Positions 1-8,717 of a stretch of DNA of 14,029 bases are shown piece by piece. The position numbers and the translations under genes were made by a program. The notes below the pieces were generated by a model. That model did not search any database. It was not told the DNA's origin and saw only the letters and a program-made list of their open reading frames with translations. The number at the start of each line of letters is the position of its first letter. Position 1 is the first letter of the stretch. Origin of the DNA: RYN-433 sp036558265. Its GTDB lineage: Bacteria > Planctomycetota > Phycisphaerae > Tepidisphaerales > Tepidisphaeraceae. The stretch is taken from the NCBI GenBank assembly GCA_036558265.1, contig DATBFY010000114.1, positions 1 through 14,029 of the forward strand, given 5' to 3'.

Positions 1-1904
<1,904 letters not shown>

Positions 1905-1991
1905 GGGTGCTAGACCCTCCATGGTTGGTGGAGAGAGAAATGAGGGTGCGATCGTTTCCGCGCGTCCGCTTCCAAATACCTGTTGGCGGTG

Positions 1992-2020
1992 ATGATAACC
2001 CGGTGGGGCAATAAGGCCAA
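1992..2020 (-). promoter_or_regulatory. Probable sigma70-type promoter of hppA
   Basis: On the minus strand, TTGGCC (2020-2015) and TATCAT (1997-1992) are separated by exactly 17 bases and point towards hppA. Transcription would start near 1985, giving a leader of about 80 bases. It lies after the hairpins that follow the upstream PQQ-like gene, which suggests hppA is transcribed on its own. Consensus match only. Confidence 0.4.
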
Positions 2021-2089
2021 TCCCGCTTGGCGCGGCCCGAACAGTTGGCGATTAGGAGATATCGTGCCTGCGCGCGCGGAAGAGGAGAC

Positions 2090-2121
2090 GACGCCCGCGG
2101 CAGATCTGCCGCGCGGGCGTC
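2090..2121. repeat. GC-rich hairpin between PQQ-like gene and hppA
   Basis: GACGCCCG-CGGCAGA is followed at once by TCTGCCGCGCGGGCGTC, a near-perfect inverted repeat centred on AGATCT with a 2-base bulge. It lies downstream of the minus-strand PQQ-like gene and upstream of the hppA promoter, so it could help end transcription or protect a 3' end. Neither strand has a following T-run, so it is not a standard intrinsic terminator. Confidence 0.5.
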
Positions 2122-2167
2122 TATACCAATGCTTCGTGCGCGAACGCCGCTTGTGTGCGGTCGATTA

Positions 2168-2187
2168 CCCGGCCTTTACGCCGTGGG
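2168..2187. repeat. Degenerate copy of CCCACGGC-TTAC-GCCGTGGG hairpin
   Basis: CCCGGCCTTTACGCCGTGGG shares the 12 bases TTACGCCGTGGG with the perfect hairpin at 5566-5585. The left arm here is eroded. It directly abuts the larger palindrome beginning at 2191. Probably the same dispersed repeat family. Confidence 0.45.
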
Positions 2188-2190
2188 AGT

Positions 2191-2270
2191 GAAAAGGGGC
2201 CATCCAGAATTTCCTCACACCGGAAGCGCCGGGGGAGTTGCGCCGGCGAAATTCTGGATGTCCCCTTTTC
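2191..2270. repeat. 80-bp palindromic element with 23-bp arms
   Basis: The left arm (2191-2213, GAAAAGGGGCCATCCAGAATT plus TC) pairs with the right arm (2248-2270) with one mismatch in 23 bases. The loop is 34 bases and GC-rich. It begins 8 bases after the stop of the minus-strand PQQ-like gene. Read on the minus strand it ends CCCCTTTTC, so it could act as a terminator. The AAAAGGGGACATCC arm is also the style of mobile REP/MITE-like palindromes. No transposase lies near. Confidence 0.65.
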
Positions 2271-2278
2271 CCCGTTGG

Positions 2279-3544
2279 TTACTTGGCCTTCACGTCATAG
2301 CACAAAAGCAGGTCCTGATCGCGCACGTAGAGCTTGCCGTTGGCGATCACCAGGTGAGGCCAGGCGTTGAGCTGACTGCGGTCGGGCTGGTTGAAGCGGC
2401 CGTGCTCGACGACCTTGGCGGGGTTGGCCTCGATGAGCACGAGGGTGCCCTTGTTCTCGTCGCGGAGATAGAAGCGGCCGTCGGCGTAGGCGAGGGTGCC
2501 CTTGCCGCAGACGTCCTTGTCCTTCCACTTGGCTTCGCCGGTCAAGAAGTCCTGGCAGACCCAGCCCTTGCCGTCGGAATAGCCGTAGACGTTTCCGTCG
2601 ACGTAGATCACGCCACCGTGGTGGTTGACCATGTTCTTCTTGGCGTAGACCTGGGTGGCCTTGAACTTGCCGCCGGCGTCGGGGTCGATCTTGAAGAGGT
2701 TCTCGCCCTCGCCGTAACCGGCGCAGACGTAGACGTAGTTGTCGTGGACGATCGGCGTGGGGATGACCGCGACGCGGCCCTTGCGCGGCGTGCGCCAGAG
2801 CACCGAACCGTCCTTAGGCGAGAGGCCGGCGAGCGTGCGGTCAGTGGACGCGATGATCTGCGTCACGCCGCCGATCTGGGCCATGACCAGCGGGATGTAC
2901 TGGATGCCCTCGGCCAGGTCCTTGGATTGCCAGACGAGCTTGCCGGTGTGCTTGTCGAGCGCGACGACGGTTCCCTTGCGGCTGCCGGTCGTGCAATAGA
3001 CGTTGTTCTCATCTACCAGGAGGGAATCGCTGTTGCCCCAGGTCGGGGTCTTGCCGCCGAAGTCCTTGTTGAGGTTGGCGCGCCACTGTTCCTTGCCGTC
3101 GGCGGCGGCGACGCAGACGACGTCGGAGGTCTCGCCCAGGGCGTAGACGCTATCGCCATCGACGGTCGGGGTGGCGCGCGGGCCGGGGCCGCGGTGATCG
3201 GGGTCGGAGCCGGGGCCGATCTTCGCCTTCCACAACTGGCTGCCGTCATCCTCCTTGAGCGCGATGACGTAGCTGGCGTCGTCGATCTTGCCGGCGGTGA
3301 AGATGCGGCCGTTGGCGATCGAGACGGTGGCGTAGCCGTTTCCGACGGTCTTGACCTTCCACGCCAGCGGCGGTCCGGCCTTGGGCCATTCCTTGAGCAG
3401 GCCGGTCTCGTGGGAGACGTTGTCCCGTGCGGGTCCGCGGAACTGGGGCCAGTCCTTGGCGATGTCCGCGCCCGCCAGCGACCCGCCGAGCAGGCCTAAT
3501 CCCGCCAACACGAACGCCGTTGCCAAACGCTTGCCGATCTTCAT
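2279..3544 (-). CDS. Secreted PQQ-like beta-propeller repeat protein
   Basis: A 421-residue protein. Residues 1-26 form a signal peptide (MKIGKR, hydrophobic core, then a likely cut after SLAGA), so it is exported. The mature part opens with DWPQFRGPARDNVS, typical of planctomycete PQQ-like propellers, and continues with repeated blades of the kind VYALGETSDVVCVAAADGKE, VVALDKHTGKLVW and LAGLSPKDGSVLWR (the tryptophan-docking 'DG..W' pattern). BamB-like and PQQ-dehydrogenase-like proteins share this fold. No dehydrogenase catalytic features or cofactor ligands could be assigned, so a scaffold or binding role is more likely than an enzyme. ATG 3544 is chosen over upstream in-frame ATGs because it starts the signal peptide and has GAAGGA 9 bases before it. 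It is divergent from the M50 protease gene. The partner is unknown. Confidence 0.9.
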   Translation of the reverse strand: MKIGKRLATAFVLAGLGLLGGSLAGADIAKDWPQFRGPARDNVSHETGLLKEWPKAGPPLAWKVKTVGNGYATVSIANGRIFTAGKIDDASYVIALKEDDGSQLWKAKIGPGSDPDHRGPGPRATPTVDGDSVYALGETSDVVCVAAADGKEQWRANLNKDFGGKTPTWGNSDSLLVDENNVYCTTGSRKGTVVALDKHTGKLVWQSKDLAEGIQYIPLVMAQIGGVTQIIASTDRTLAGLSPKDGSVLWRTPRKGRVAVIPTPIVHDNYVYVCAGYGEGENLFKIDPDAGGKFKATQVYAKKNMVNHHGGVIYVDGNVYGYSDGKGWVCQDFLTGEAKWKDKDVCGKGTLAYADGRFYLRDENKGTLVLIEANPAKVVEHGRFNQPDRSQLNAWPHLVIANGKLYVRDQDLLLCYDVKAK

Positions 3545-3705
3545 GGGCCTTTGTCCTTCGCGAAAGAATCGCGCGCATGCCACGTGTGCCGCACGTATCC
3601 AACAGGTCAACACTTGTACGCCGGCGCCAGACCCACGTTGCGGTGGCGGGCCTTGCTCCCCAAAACGGGTGGGGCGCTGGGAAATTGCGTCGCATGGATG
3701 CGCGT

Positions 3706-3734
3706 TTGTCTTTTGTACCCGCGGGCCCTACCCT
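3706..3734 (+). promoter_or_regulatory. Possible promoter of M50 protease gene
   Basis: TTGTCT (3706-3711) and TACCCT (3729-3734) are 17 bases apart. The predicted start of transcription, about 3741, is only a few bases before ATG 3746, and no Shine-Dalgarno is present. That would fit a nearly leaderless message. The rest of the 201-base divergent spacer (3545-3745) shows no other feature I can support. Confidence 0.3.
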
Positions 3735-3745
3735 GTGCCACTCGC

Positions 3746-4462
3746 ATGGCCATCGCCCCCGTCCCGCTCGCCCGGATCGACTTCGAGGACCCGACCATCT
3801 GGGCGGTGCTGATCGGGTGGGTCATGTCGGTTACGCTGCACGAGTTCGCCCACGGGCTGGTGGCCTGGTGGGGGGGCGATTACACGATCCGCGAGCGCGG
3901 GGGGCTGACGCTCAACCCGTTCCAATACGTCGACCCGCTGATGAGCCTCGTGCTGCCGGTGGTCTTCCTGATGATGGGGGGTATCCCGCTGCCGGGCGGG
4001 GCGACGTACGTGCGGCGGGACCTCTTGCGTTCGCGGGGGTGGAACTCGGCGGTGTCGGCGGCCGGGCCGGCGATGAATCTCCTGCTCTTCGGCTTGCTCG
4101 CAATCCCGTTGATGCCGGGTTTCGGGTGGATCAACTTGAGCGTCAGCCCGACGGAATGGACGACGGCGCAGAAGTTCGTGTCGTCGATGTGCTTCCTGCA
4201 ACTGCTGTCGGTGATCCTGAACCTGGTGCCCGTGCCGCCGCTGGACGGTTTCGGAATCATCTCGCCGTATTTGCCGGACGACGTGCGCGTGCGTCTGACG
4301 ACGCCGCCGCTCAGCTCGATGCTGTTCTTCGGGTATTTCCTGCTGCTGTGGCAGGCGCCGGGGTTCATGGGGATGATCGACAATGGGATGCAGGCGATCA
4401 TGGGGCGGGAACTTTACGCAGTCGCCGGCGGGGGCTTCTTCGCCGTGTTCTACGCGCGATGA
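3746..4462 (+). CDS. Site-2 protease family (M50) membrane zinc metalloprotease
   Basis: A 238-residue polytopic membrane protein. HEFAH at 32-36, inside the first hydrophobic segment, is the zinc-binding HExxH motif. NLVPVPPLDG at 159-168 is the conserved second motif, whose Asp167 is the expected third zinc ligand. Other hydrophobic segments lie at about 64-79, 104-122, 145-162 and 189-203. Members cut within membranes, often releasing anti-sigma factors or transcription factors. There is no PDZ or CBS domain, so this is the small, single-domain type; its substrate cannot be told from context. ATG 3746 is chosen because the membrane domain starts soon after it and the open frame upstream (from 3551) encodes an arginine/cysteine-rich stretch unlike the family. 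The next gene starts 88 bases downstream on the same strand. Confidence 0.9.
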   Translation: MAIAPVPLARIDFEDPTIWAVLIGWVMSVTLHEFAHGLVAWWGGDYTIRERGGLTLNPFQYVDPLMSLVLPVVFLMMGGIPLPGGATYVRRDLLRSRGWNSAVSAAGPAMNLLLFGLLAIPLMPGFGWINLSVSPTEWTTAQKFVSSMCFLQLLSVILNLVPVPPLDGFGIISPYLPDDVRVRLTTPPLSSMLFFGYFLLLWQAPGFMGMIDNGMQAIMGRELYAVAGGGFFAVFYAR

Positions 4463-4486
4463 CGTGAGCTTCGCACCAGAGGGTTG

Positions 4487-4515
4487 CTGGCATCCCCCGT
4501 CCCATCGGTTATCCT
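4487..4515 (+). promoter_or_regulatory. Possible promoter of cytochrome b-like gene
   Basis: CTGGCA (4487-4492) and TATCCT (4510-4515) are 17 bases apart, each matching the sigma70 consensus at 4 of 6 bases. Transcription would begin near 4522, about 28 bases before GTG 4550. It sits in the short gap after the M50 protease gene, so the cytochrome-like gene may be transcribed separately. Confidence 0.3.
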
Positions 4516-4549
4516 ACGCCCGCCCAAGTCGAACGGATCCCATCTCCCC

Positions 4550-5509
4550 GTGCTGATCGACCGCCAGAGCCTCCGCGACAGTGCCGCCTGGATCGTGATC
4601 GCGCTGGTGACGTTGCTGGGCTCGACGCTGGCGTACATCATCTACGCCGCCCGCGCGCCGGCGGGGCCGTCGGGCGGGAGCGTGCCGGGGCTGGTGTTCG
4701 CGGGCGTGGGGACGCTCATCATCCTGTTCGCGTGGGCGCTGACGATCCGCAGATGGCGGCGGTCGGCGCGGATCGGCAGGGCGTACACGTGGCTCCAGGG
4801 GCACGTCTACCTGAGCATCATCAGCTACCCGATCATCCTCTATCATGCCGGGTTTCGCCTGGGCGGGCCGTTGACGACGGCGCTGATGGGCGCGTTCACG
4901 CTCTGCTACGTCAGCGGCGTGCTGCTGCTGCTCGTGCAGCAGGTCGTGCCGCGGCTGATGGTGAGCGAGGTGCCGCTTGAGACGATCTACGACCAGATCG
5001 ATCATGTGGCGCGGCAGAACCTGGCGGCGGCGGATCAGTTGATCGAAGCCCACGCCGTCGTCGCCGCGACCGTGCCGGATCTGGGGGAGGATGAGTTCCA
5101 GGCCACGGCGGCAGCGTCGCGCGCGCCCACGGCGCCGGCGGAACTGCGGGCGTTTTACGACACGCGGGTGCGGCCGTACCTGGCGGCGGGGATGCGGCCG
5201 GCGACGCGGTCGAAGCGCGTGGGCGTGCTGGCCTGGTGGATTGCTGCGGCGCGGGATGCGTTGATGTTGCGCCGCGGACAGCCCGCGCCGGTCTCGCGCG
5301 AGGATTTCGCCGCCGCCCGCGCGAAGCTTCCCGGCCTTCGAACGGTGCTTGACACGCTGGAATCGTTCACCGAGCAGCGCCGGCAGTTCGCGCTGCAACG
5401 GCGGCTGCACCACCTGTTGCACGCGTGGCTGCTGATCCACGTGCCGACGGCGTGGATCATGATCGTGCTGTTGCCGCTGCACGCGGTGATGTCCGTTCGG
5501 TACCTCTGA
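4550..5509 (+). CDS. Putative two-haem cytochrome b-like membrane protein
   Basis: A 319-residue protein from GTG 4550. Hydrophobic segments lie at about 13-33, 46-66, 83-104, 108-132 and 290-315, with a charged region of some 150 residues between the fourth and fifth. His85 and His99 lie 14 residues apart in one segment, and His297 and His311 lie 14 apart in the last. Paired His-x13-His helices are how cytochrome b proteins hold two b haems, so electron transfer across the membrane is inferred. Additional histidines (287, 288, 291) precede the last segment. The gene faces the iron-sulfur/CNB gene, separated by 104 bases; DmsB-like proteins normally dock on such a membrane subunit. The start is uncertain: the frame is open from TTG 4484, but those residues look non-coding, and no Shine-Dalgarno is seen for GTG 4550. 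No family name is recognised with certainty. Confidence 0.75.
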   Translation: MLIDRQSLRDSAAWIVIALVTLLGSTLAYIIYAARAPAGPSGGSVPGLVFAGVGTLIILFAWALTIRRWRRSARIGRAYTWLQGHVYLSIISYPIILYHAGFRLGGPLTTALMGAFTLCYVSGVLLLLVQQVVPRLMVSEVPLETIYDQIDHVARQNLAAADQLIEAHAVVAATVPDLGEDEFQATAAASRAPTAPAELRAFYDTRVRPYLAAGMRPATRSKRVGVLAWWIAAARDALMLRRGQPAPVSREDFAAARAKLPGLRTVLDTLESFTEQRRQFALQRRLHHLLHAWLLIHVPTAWIMIVLLPLHAVMSVRYL

Positions 5510-5522
5510 GACTTTCGCGGGG

Positions 5523-5612
5523 CTCTGTCGCCCCTAGGGGGCTGAACCATTCGCTGCGTCTTCTACCCACGGCTTACGCCGTGGGCCATGCTCTGTCGCC
5601 GCTCCGCGGCTG
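5523..5612. repeat. Repeat cluster between convergent genes: 22-bp direct repeat around a hairpin
   Basis: CTCTGTCGCC begins two related 22-base units, at 5523-5544 and 5591-5612. Each ends in GGCTG and carries its own small palindrome (CCCCTAGGGG; GCCGC-TCC-GCGGC). Between them at 5566-5585 is a perfect hairpin, CCCACGGC-TTAC-GCCGTGGG. The block fills the gap between the converging cytochrome-like and iron-sulfur genes and touches the latter's stop codon, so it may serve as a two-way terminator. A degenerate copy of the central hairpin is at 2168-2187. Confidence 0.6.
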
Positions 5613-5613
5613 G

Positions 5614-7926
5614 TTATTTGCGCCGATCCTCGAAGTAGCGTTCGAACAGCTTGTCGCCGTCGATGCGCTCGGCCGCGTTGTGGGGGCAGGCGTAGACGCA
5701 GCTCGGCTCCTCGATCTCGCCCAGGCAGTTGTCCAGGTCGCAGACCATCGCCCGCCGGCCGATGCCGTGCTGGCCGGTCATCAGGTCGACGACCTCCACG
5801 TCCTCGTGAAGGGTGATGTTGCCGTAGGGGCAGTTCTCGGCGCAGGCCCCGCAGCCGACGCAGTAGTTCTCGATGATGATCGGCAGCCCCTCCTTGCGGT
5901 GGATGGCGTCCACGGGGCAGTGGGCCAGGCACTTGGGGTCGTGGCACGAGCGGCAGGACGTGGTCACCAGGTACTTGTCGAAGCGCAGGCCCTCGCGCGT
6001 CAGCCGCGTGATCGTGTTGTGCGTCTGCGCGCAGGCCTTGACGCACTCATCGCAGCGCGTGCACCGCTCCAGGTCCAGGACCAGCAGGCTCTGGCCCTGG
6101 TAGATCTCCTGGACGAAGAAATCCGAGAGCAGCGCCTCGCGGTGGGCGATTTGTTCCGGCGTCAGCGGCGCGGCGGACTTTTCCCCAGCTTTGGGCCGCA
6201 CGTATTCCTTCGCCCGAGCCACGAGCTCCTCGCGCACGCCGGGATACTGGGCCATGACGTTGTCGAAATCGTCCTTGGCGATCCGGATCATCTCCACGTC
6301 ATCGAGCGCCGTGCACGTGGTCGTGCGCAGGTGCGGCTCGAGGAGCAGGCCCACCTCGCCGAAGGTGCTGCTCTGTGCCATGTAGCGCAGGACGCGGTGC
6401 TGGCCGTCCGCCTGGGCCTTCTCCACCTTCACGTGCCCGATGCGGACGATGAAGAAGCTGTCCGCCCGCTCGCCCTGGCGGCAGATCAGGTCGCCGGGCC
6501 GGCACCGCACCAGCGTCGAATGTTCCGCGAGCGTCTTGAGGAACGCATCATCCACCTCCGCGAAGAGCGGGGATGCCCGCAGGTTGTTGTTCACGCCGCG
6601 ATTGCGGTAGATCCGCTCCAGGAGCACGCGGAAGTCGCGATTGCGCGCCAGCACGTCCAGGAAGTTGCGGGTCATCTCGATGACGACCGTGTCGTCGCTG
6701 CCCGCGCGCACGGTGGCCGAGCGCCGCTGGTGGTTGATGCAGCTCGCCTCGCCGAAGATCGCGCCCTCGCCCATGACCGCGATCGGGCGCTGGCGATCCA
6801 GGTCGATCGGCGCGTCGATCGGGATGAAATCGCGGCTGGACCCGTGCACCGCCGACACCGTGCCCGACGGGCTGATCCTGGGCTTGAACAATCCCAGCCG
6901 TACCAAGAGCCCGCCCTTTTTCTCGTCCGCCCGCGCCGGCGTGGCCGCGTCCGCCGCCTGCTCCAGGTAGACCGTCACCGACCCTTGCTTGATGTAGAAG
7001 GCCGTCCGCCCGTGCTGGCCCTGTTGGCAGATCACCTCGTCCTTGCCGAACCGCCGCAGCGCCACACCGTCCTGGCTGCGCTGCAGGAAGTTGTAGTTCA
7101 CGCGGCTCACGTCCAGGAGCGGCAGCTCGCGCTTCATCTCCTCGGGGGTGAGCAGCTTCTCGCCCCTTGCTTCGTCCACGCTCAGGCCCTGGAACTTGAA
7201 GCCGCTGTAGGTGATCGCGCCGGTGGGGCAACTGATCATGCACTCCCCGCAGTTGACGCAGCCGCTGTCGCCCATCTTGAGGCCGGCGTCGAAGCCGATG
7301 GCCGTCCTGGCCCCCTTGCCGCTGCGGCCGATCACGTCGTTCTTGACGTCCGCGCACGCGCGAACGCACCGGTCGCACAGGATGCACGCGGCGTGATCGA
7401 TCGCGATCGAGAAGTTGCTCCGGTCGGCCGCCTTCACGTAGCGCACGTCCCGCGGCGCGAACGCCGAGCGCTTCGCCCACCGCGCCCCGATCAGCTCCCC
7501 CTTGTCGTTGCTCACGCCCGCCAGGAGGCCGTACGCGATGCCCATCCGCTCCAGGTCGCACTCGCCGTGCCTGCCCTTCGCGCAGGGCACCGGGTGATCG
7601 GCCAGCAGCACCTCCAGCAGCGTCCGCCGGGTCTTTTCCAGCCGCTCGCCGCCGGTGAGCACCTCCATCCCCTGTTCGCACTCGCGCATGCAGGAGGCGG
7701 CGTAGTTCCCGCCCGACTTGCCCTTGTTCAGGATGTCGACGACGCAGACCCGGCAGACCCCGACGGGGTTGAGGCCCATGAAGTGCGAGTGGCACAGGGC
7801 CGGGATCGTCTGCCCGTTGGCCCGTCGGCAGGCCTCCCAGACGCTGGTCCCCGCCTCGACGGTGACGGGCTTGGCGTCGATGGTCAGGTTCACCGTCCTG
7901 CCGGCCTGCGTCGTGGTCTGGCTCAT
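5614..7926 (-). CDS. NuoG-like/DmsB-like iron-sulfur protein with two cyclic-nucleotide-binding domains
   Basis: A 770-residue protein with no signal peptide or membrane segment. Order of parts: (a) about 10-92, [2Fe-2S] domain like NuoG or hydrogenase N-termini, with Cys45, 58, 61 and 79; (b) 111-126, remnant of the His-Cys [4Fe-4S] motif, HPVPC...GEC, lacking one cysteine (Gly118) and one residue short; (c) 181-191 and 223-233, two CxxCxxCxxxC [4Fe-4S] motifs; (d) about 280-425, first CNB domain with FGE at 391-393 and RRSA at 401-404, interrupted by a loop at about 324-380; (e) about 454-560, second CNB domain with FGE at 522-524 and Arg534; (f) 622-747, four-cluster DmsB/HybA-like domain. 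Both CNB domains keep the Glu and Arg expected to hold the ribose and phosphate. It probably takes electrons from NuoEF and passes them to a membrane partner, under ligand control. ATG 7926 has no strong Shine-Dalgarno. The molybdopterin domain of true NuoG is absent. Confidence 0.9.
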   Translation of the reverse strand: MSQTTTQAGRTVNLTIDAKPVTVEAGTSVWEACRRANGQTIPALCHSHFMGLNPVGVCRVCVVDILNKGKSGGNYAASCMRECEQGMEVLTGGERLEKTRRTLLEVLLADHPVPCAKGRHGECDLERMGIAYGLLAGVSNDKGELIGARWAKRSAFAPRDVRYVKAADRSNFSIAIDHAACILCDRCVRACADVKNDVIGRSGKGARTAIGFDAGLKMGDSGCVNCGECMISCPTGAITYSGFKFQGLSVDEARGEKLLTPEEMKRELPLLDVSRVNYNFLQRSQDGVALRRFGKDEVICQQGQHGRTAFYIKQGSVTVYLEQAADAATPARADEKKGGLLVRLGLFKPRISPSGTVSAVHGSSRDFIPIDAPIDLDRQRPIAVMGEGAIFGEASCINHQRRSATVRAGSDDTVVIEMTRNFLDVLARNRDFRVLLERIYRNRGVNNNLRASPLFAEVDDAFLKTLAEHSTLVRCRPGDLICRQGERADSFFIVRIGHVKVEKAQADGQHRVLRYMAQSSTFGEVGLLLEPHLRTTTCTALDDVEMIRIAKDDFDNVMAQYPGVREELVARAKEYVRPKAGEKSAAPLTPEQIAHREALLSDFFVQEIYQGQSLLVLDLERCTRCDECVKACAQTHNTITRLTREGLRFDKYLVTTSCRSCHDPKCLAHCPVDAIHRKEGLPIIIENYCVGCGACAENCPYGNITLHEDVEVVDLMTGQHGIGRRAMVCDLDNCLGEIEEPSCVYACPHNAAERIDGDKLFERYFEDRRK

Positions 7927-7968
7927 CGTCTACCCGTCCCGGGATCCGATCGTCCCAATGCCCGCGCC

Positions 7969-7997
7969 AGCATACCCGGCGGGGTAATTCGTGCGAA
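7969..7997 (-). promoter_or_regulatory. Possible promoter of iron-sulfur/CNB gene
   Basis: On the minus strand, TTCGCA (7997-7992) and TATGCT (7974-7969) are 17 bases apart, each 4 of 6 to consensus. Transcription would begin near 7962, about 35 bases before ATG 7926. If real, the iron-sulfur gene can be expressed apart from the small genes and nuoEF upstream. Confidence 0.35.
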
Positions 7998-8021
7998 GCG
8001 GCCGTGCGGGGCGGAATTCAC

Positions 8022-8166
8022 AAGCTCCAGGATCCAAATTTCAAACGAATTCAAATAACCAATGAACCAATGACCCAAACGCCTCCGGTCAAACCAGGGT
8101 CGTTTGGGTCATTCGAATTTCGAATTTGAACCCCGTTTGAGATTTGATGCTTGTCTTTTGGTGCTT
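8022..8166. repeat. MITE-like palindromic element, copy A
   Basis: Runs from AAGCTCCA (8022) to TTGGTGCTT (ending 8166), imperfect inverted ends shared with copies B and C. The core is a perfect 13-bp inverted repeat, AATGACCCAAACG (8069-8081) with CGTTTGGGTCATT (8101-8113), around a 19-base loop. CGTTTGAGATTTGATGCTTG (8134-8153) is identical to 11831-11850 in copy C. It is AT-rich against the GC-rich genes. It fills most of the gap between the 117-residue protein gene and the iron-sulfur gene. No coding capacity. Confidence 0.75.
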
Positions 8167-8196
8167 GGCCACGCCCCTCGCGCCGCAAGCGCAGGG

Positions 8197-8550
8197 TCAG
8201 AAGACGTAGTTGGGCGAGGCCACGAACCCGCCGGACGAGTTGCGGATCGCCGGGTCCTCGTAGGGGATCTTCACGCTGGCGGCGCCGCCGACCGGGGCGG
8301 CGTAGGTGAGCGCCAGCGTCGTGCGGCTGGTCAGCGCGGCGCTGACCGGGGGCGTCGGGTCGTTGTCCAGCGTGTACCGGGGCGTGCCGGTGAGGCAGAC
8401 CGGCTGGTCGAAGACGATCGTCAGCACCGAACCGGACGGGGTGGCGCTGACGATGCCGATCGGCACGCTGGGCCGGGGCCGGTTGGCGCTGGCGGCGGCG
8501 CCGCGGCGGTTGGCACGGTTCTTCGCAATGTGACTGATCCCGCTGGACAT
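8197..8550 (-). CDS. Small uncharacterised protein with beta-sandwich-like domain
   Basis: A 117-residue protein. The start at ATG 8550 is strongly supported by AAGGAG 5 bases before it. Residues 1-30 are basic and polar (SHIAKNRANRRGAAASANRP), with no signal peptide. Residues 31-117 alternate hydrophobic and polar residues: GIVSATPSGSVLTIVFDQPV, then TPRYTLDNDP, TTLALTYAAPV and ASVKIPYEDPAIRNSSGG, ending in SPNYVF. The pattern resembles short Ig-like or SwmB-like beta domains, by pattern only. It has two flanking repeat elements (copies A and B), and the gene for the 220-residue protein is 167 bases upstream on the same strand with a near-identical leader (CGAAGGAGCCC). Function unknown; a link to the surrounding redox genes is not shown. 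Confidence 0.7.
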   Translation of the reverse strand: MSSGISHIAKNRANRRGAAASANRPRPSVPIGIVSATPSGSVLTIVFDQPVCLTGTPRYTLDNDPTPPVSAALTSRTTLALTYAAPVGGAASVKIPYEDPAIRNSSGGFVASPNYVF

Positions 8551-8580
8551 GAGGGCTCCTTCGGCAAAGGTCCGAATCAC

Positions 8581-8709
8581 AAGCTCCAGATCCCGGACAA
8601 GCTCGAAAACCCGATGCTCGACGTCTCAAACGGACCGGGCGCGACGTCTGGAATTTGCGATTTGTAATTTGGAATTCGTTTGTATTTCGGAATTTGACGT
8701 TTGGTGCTT
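8581..8709. repeat. MITE-like palindromic element, copy B (degenerate)
   Basis: Begins AAGCTCCA (8581) and ends TTGGTGCTT (8701-8709), the same ends as copy A. The 12 bases CACAAGCTCCAG at 8578-8589 recur at 8019-8030. The interior has diverged and is rich in AATTTG-type runs, without the GACCCAAACG core. It lies between the two small protein genes. Confidence 0.6.
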
Positions 8710-8717
8710 CCCCGCCC

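Noticed and set aside
2090..2121. Intrinsic terminator
   Set aside because: The stem is strong but neither strand has a following T-run, so it is listed only as a hairpin.
2027..3499. Plus-strand open frame of 490 codons
   Set aside because: Shadow of the PQQ-like gene; it also runs through the two hairpins and the 23-bp-arm palindrome.
3551..3745. N-terminal extension of the M50 protease
   Set aside because: Encodes Cys/Arg-rich residues unlike the family and overlaps the region where promoters of two divergent genes must lie.
5425..8058. Plus-strand open frame of 877 codons over the iron-sulfur gene
   Set aside because: It is antisense to a gene with clear iron-sulfur and CNB motifs; its translation is dominated by Ala, Val, Asp, Arg and His as expected of a GC-rich shadow frame.
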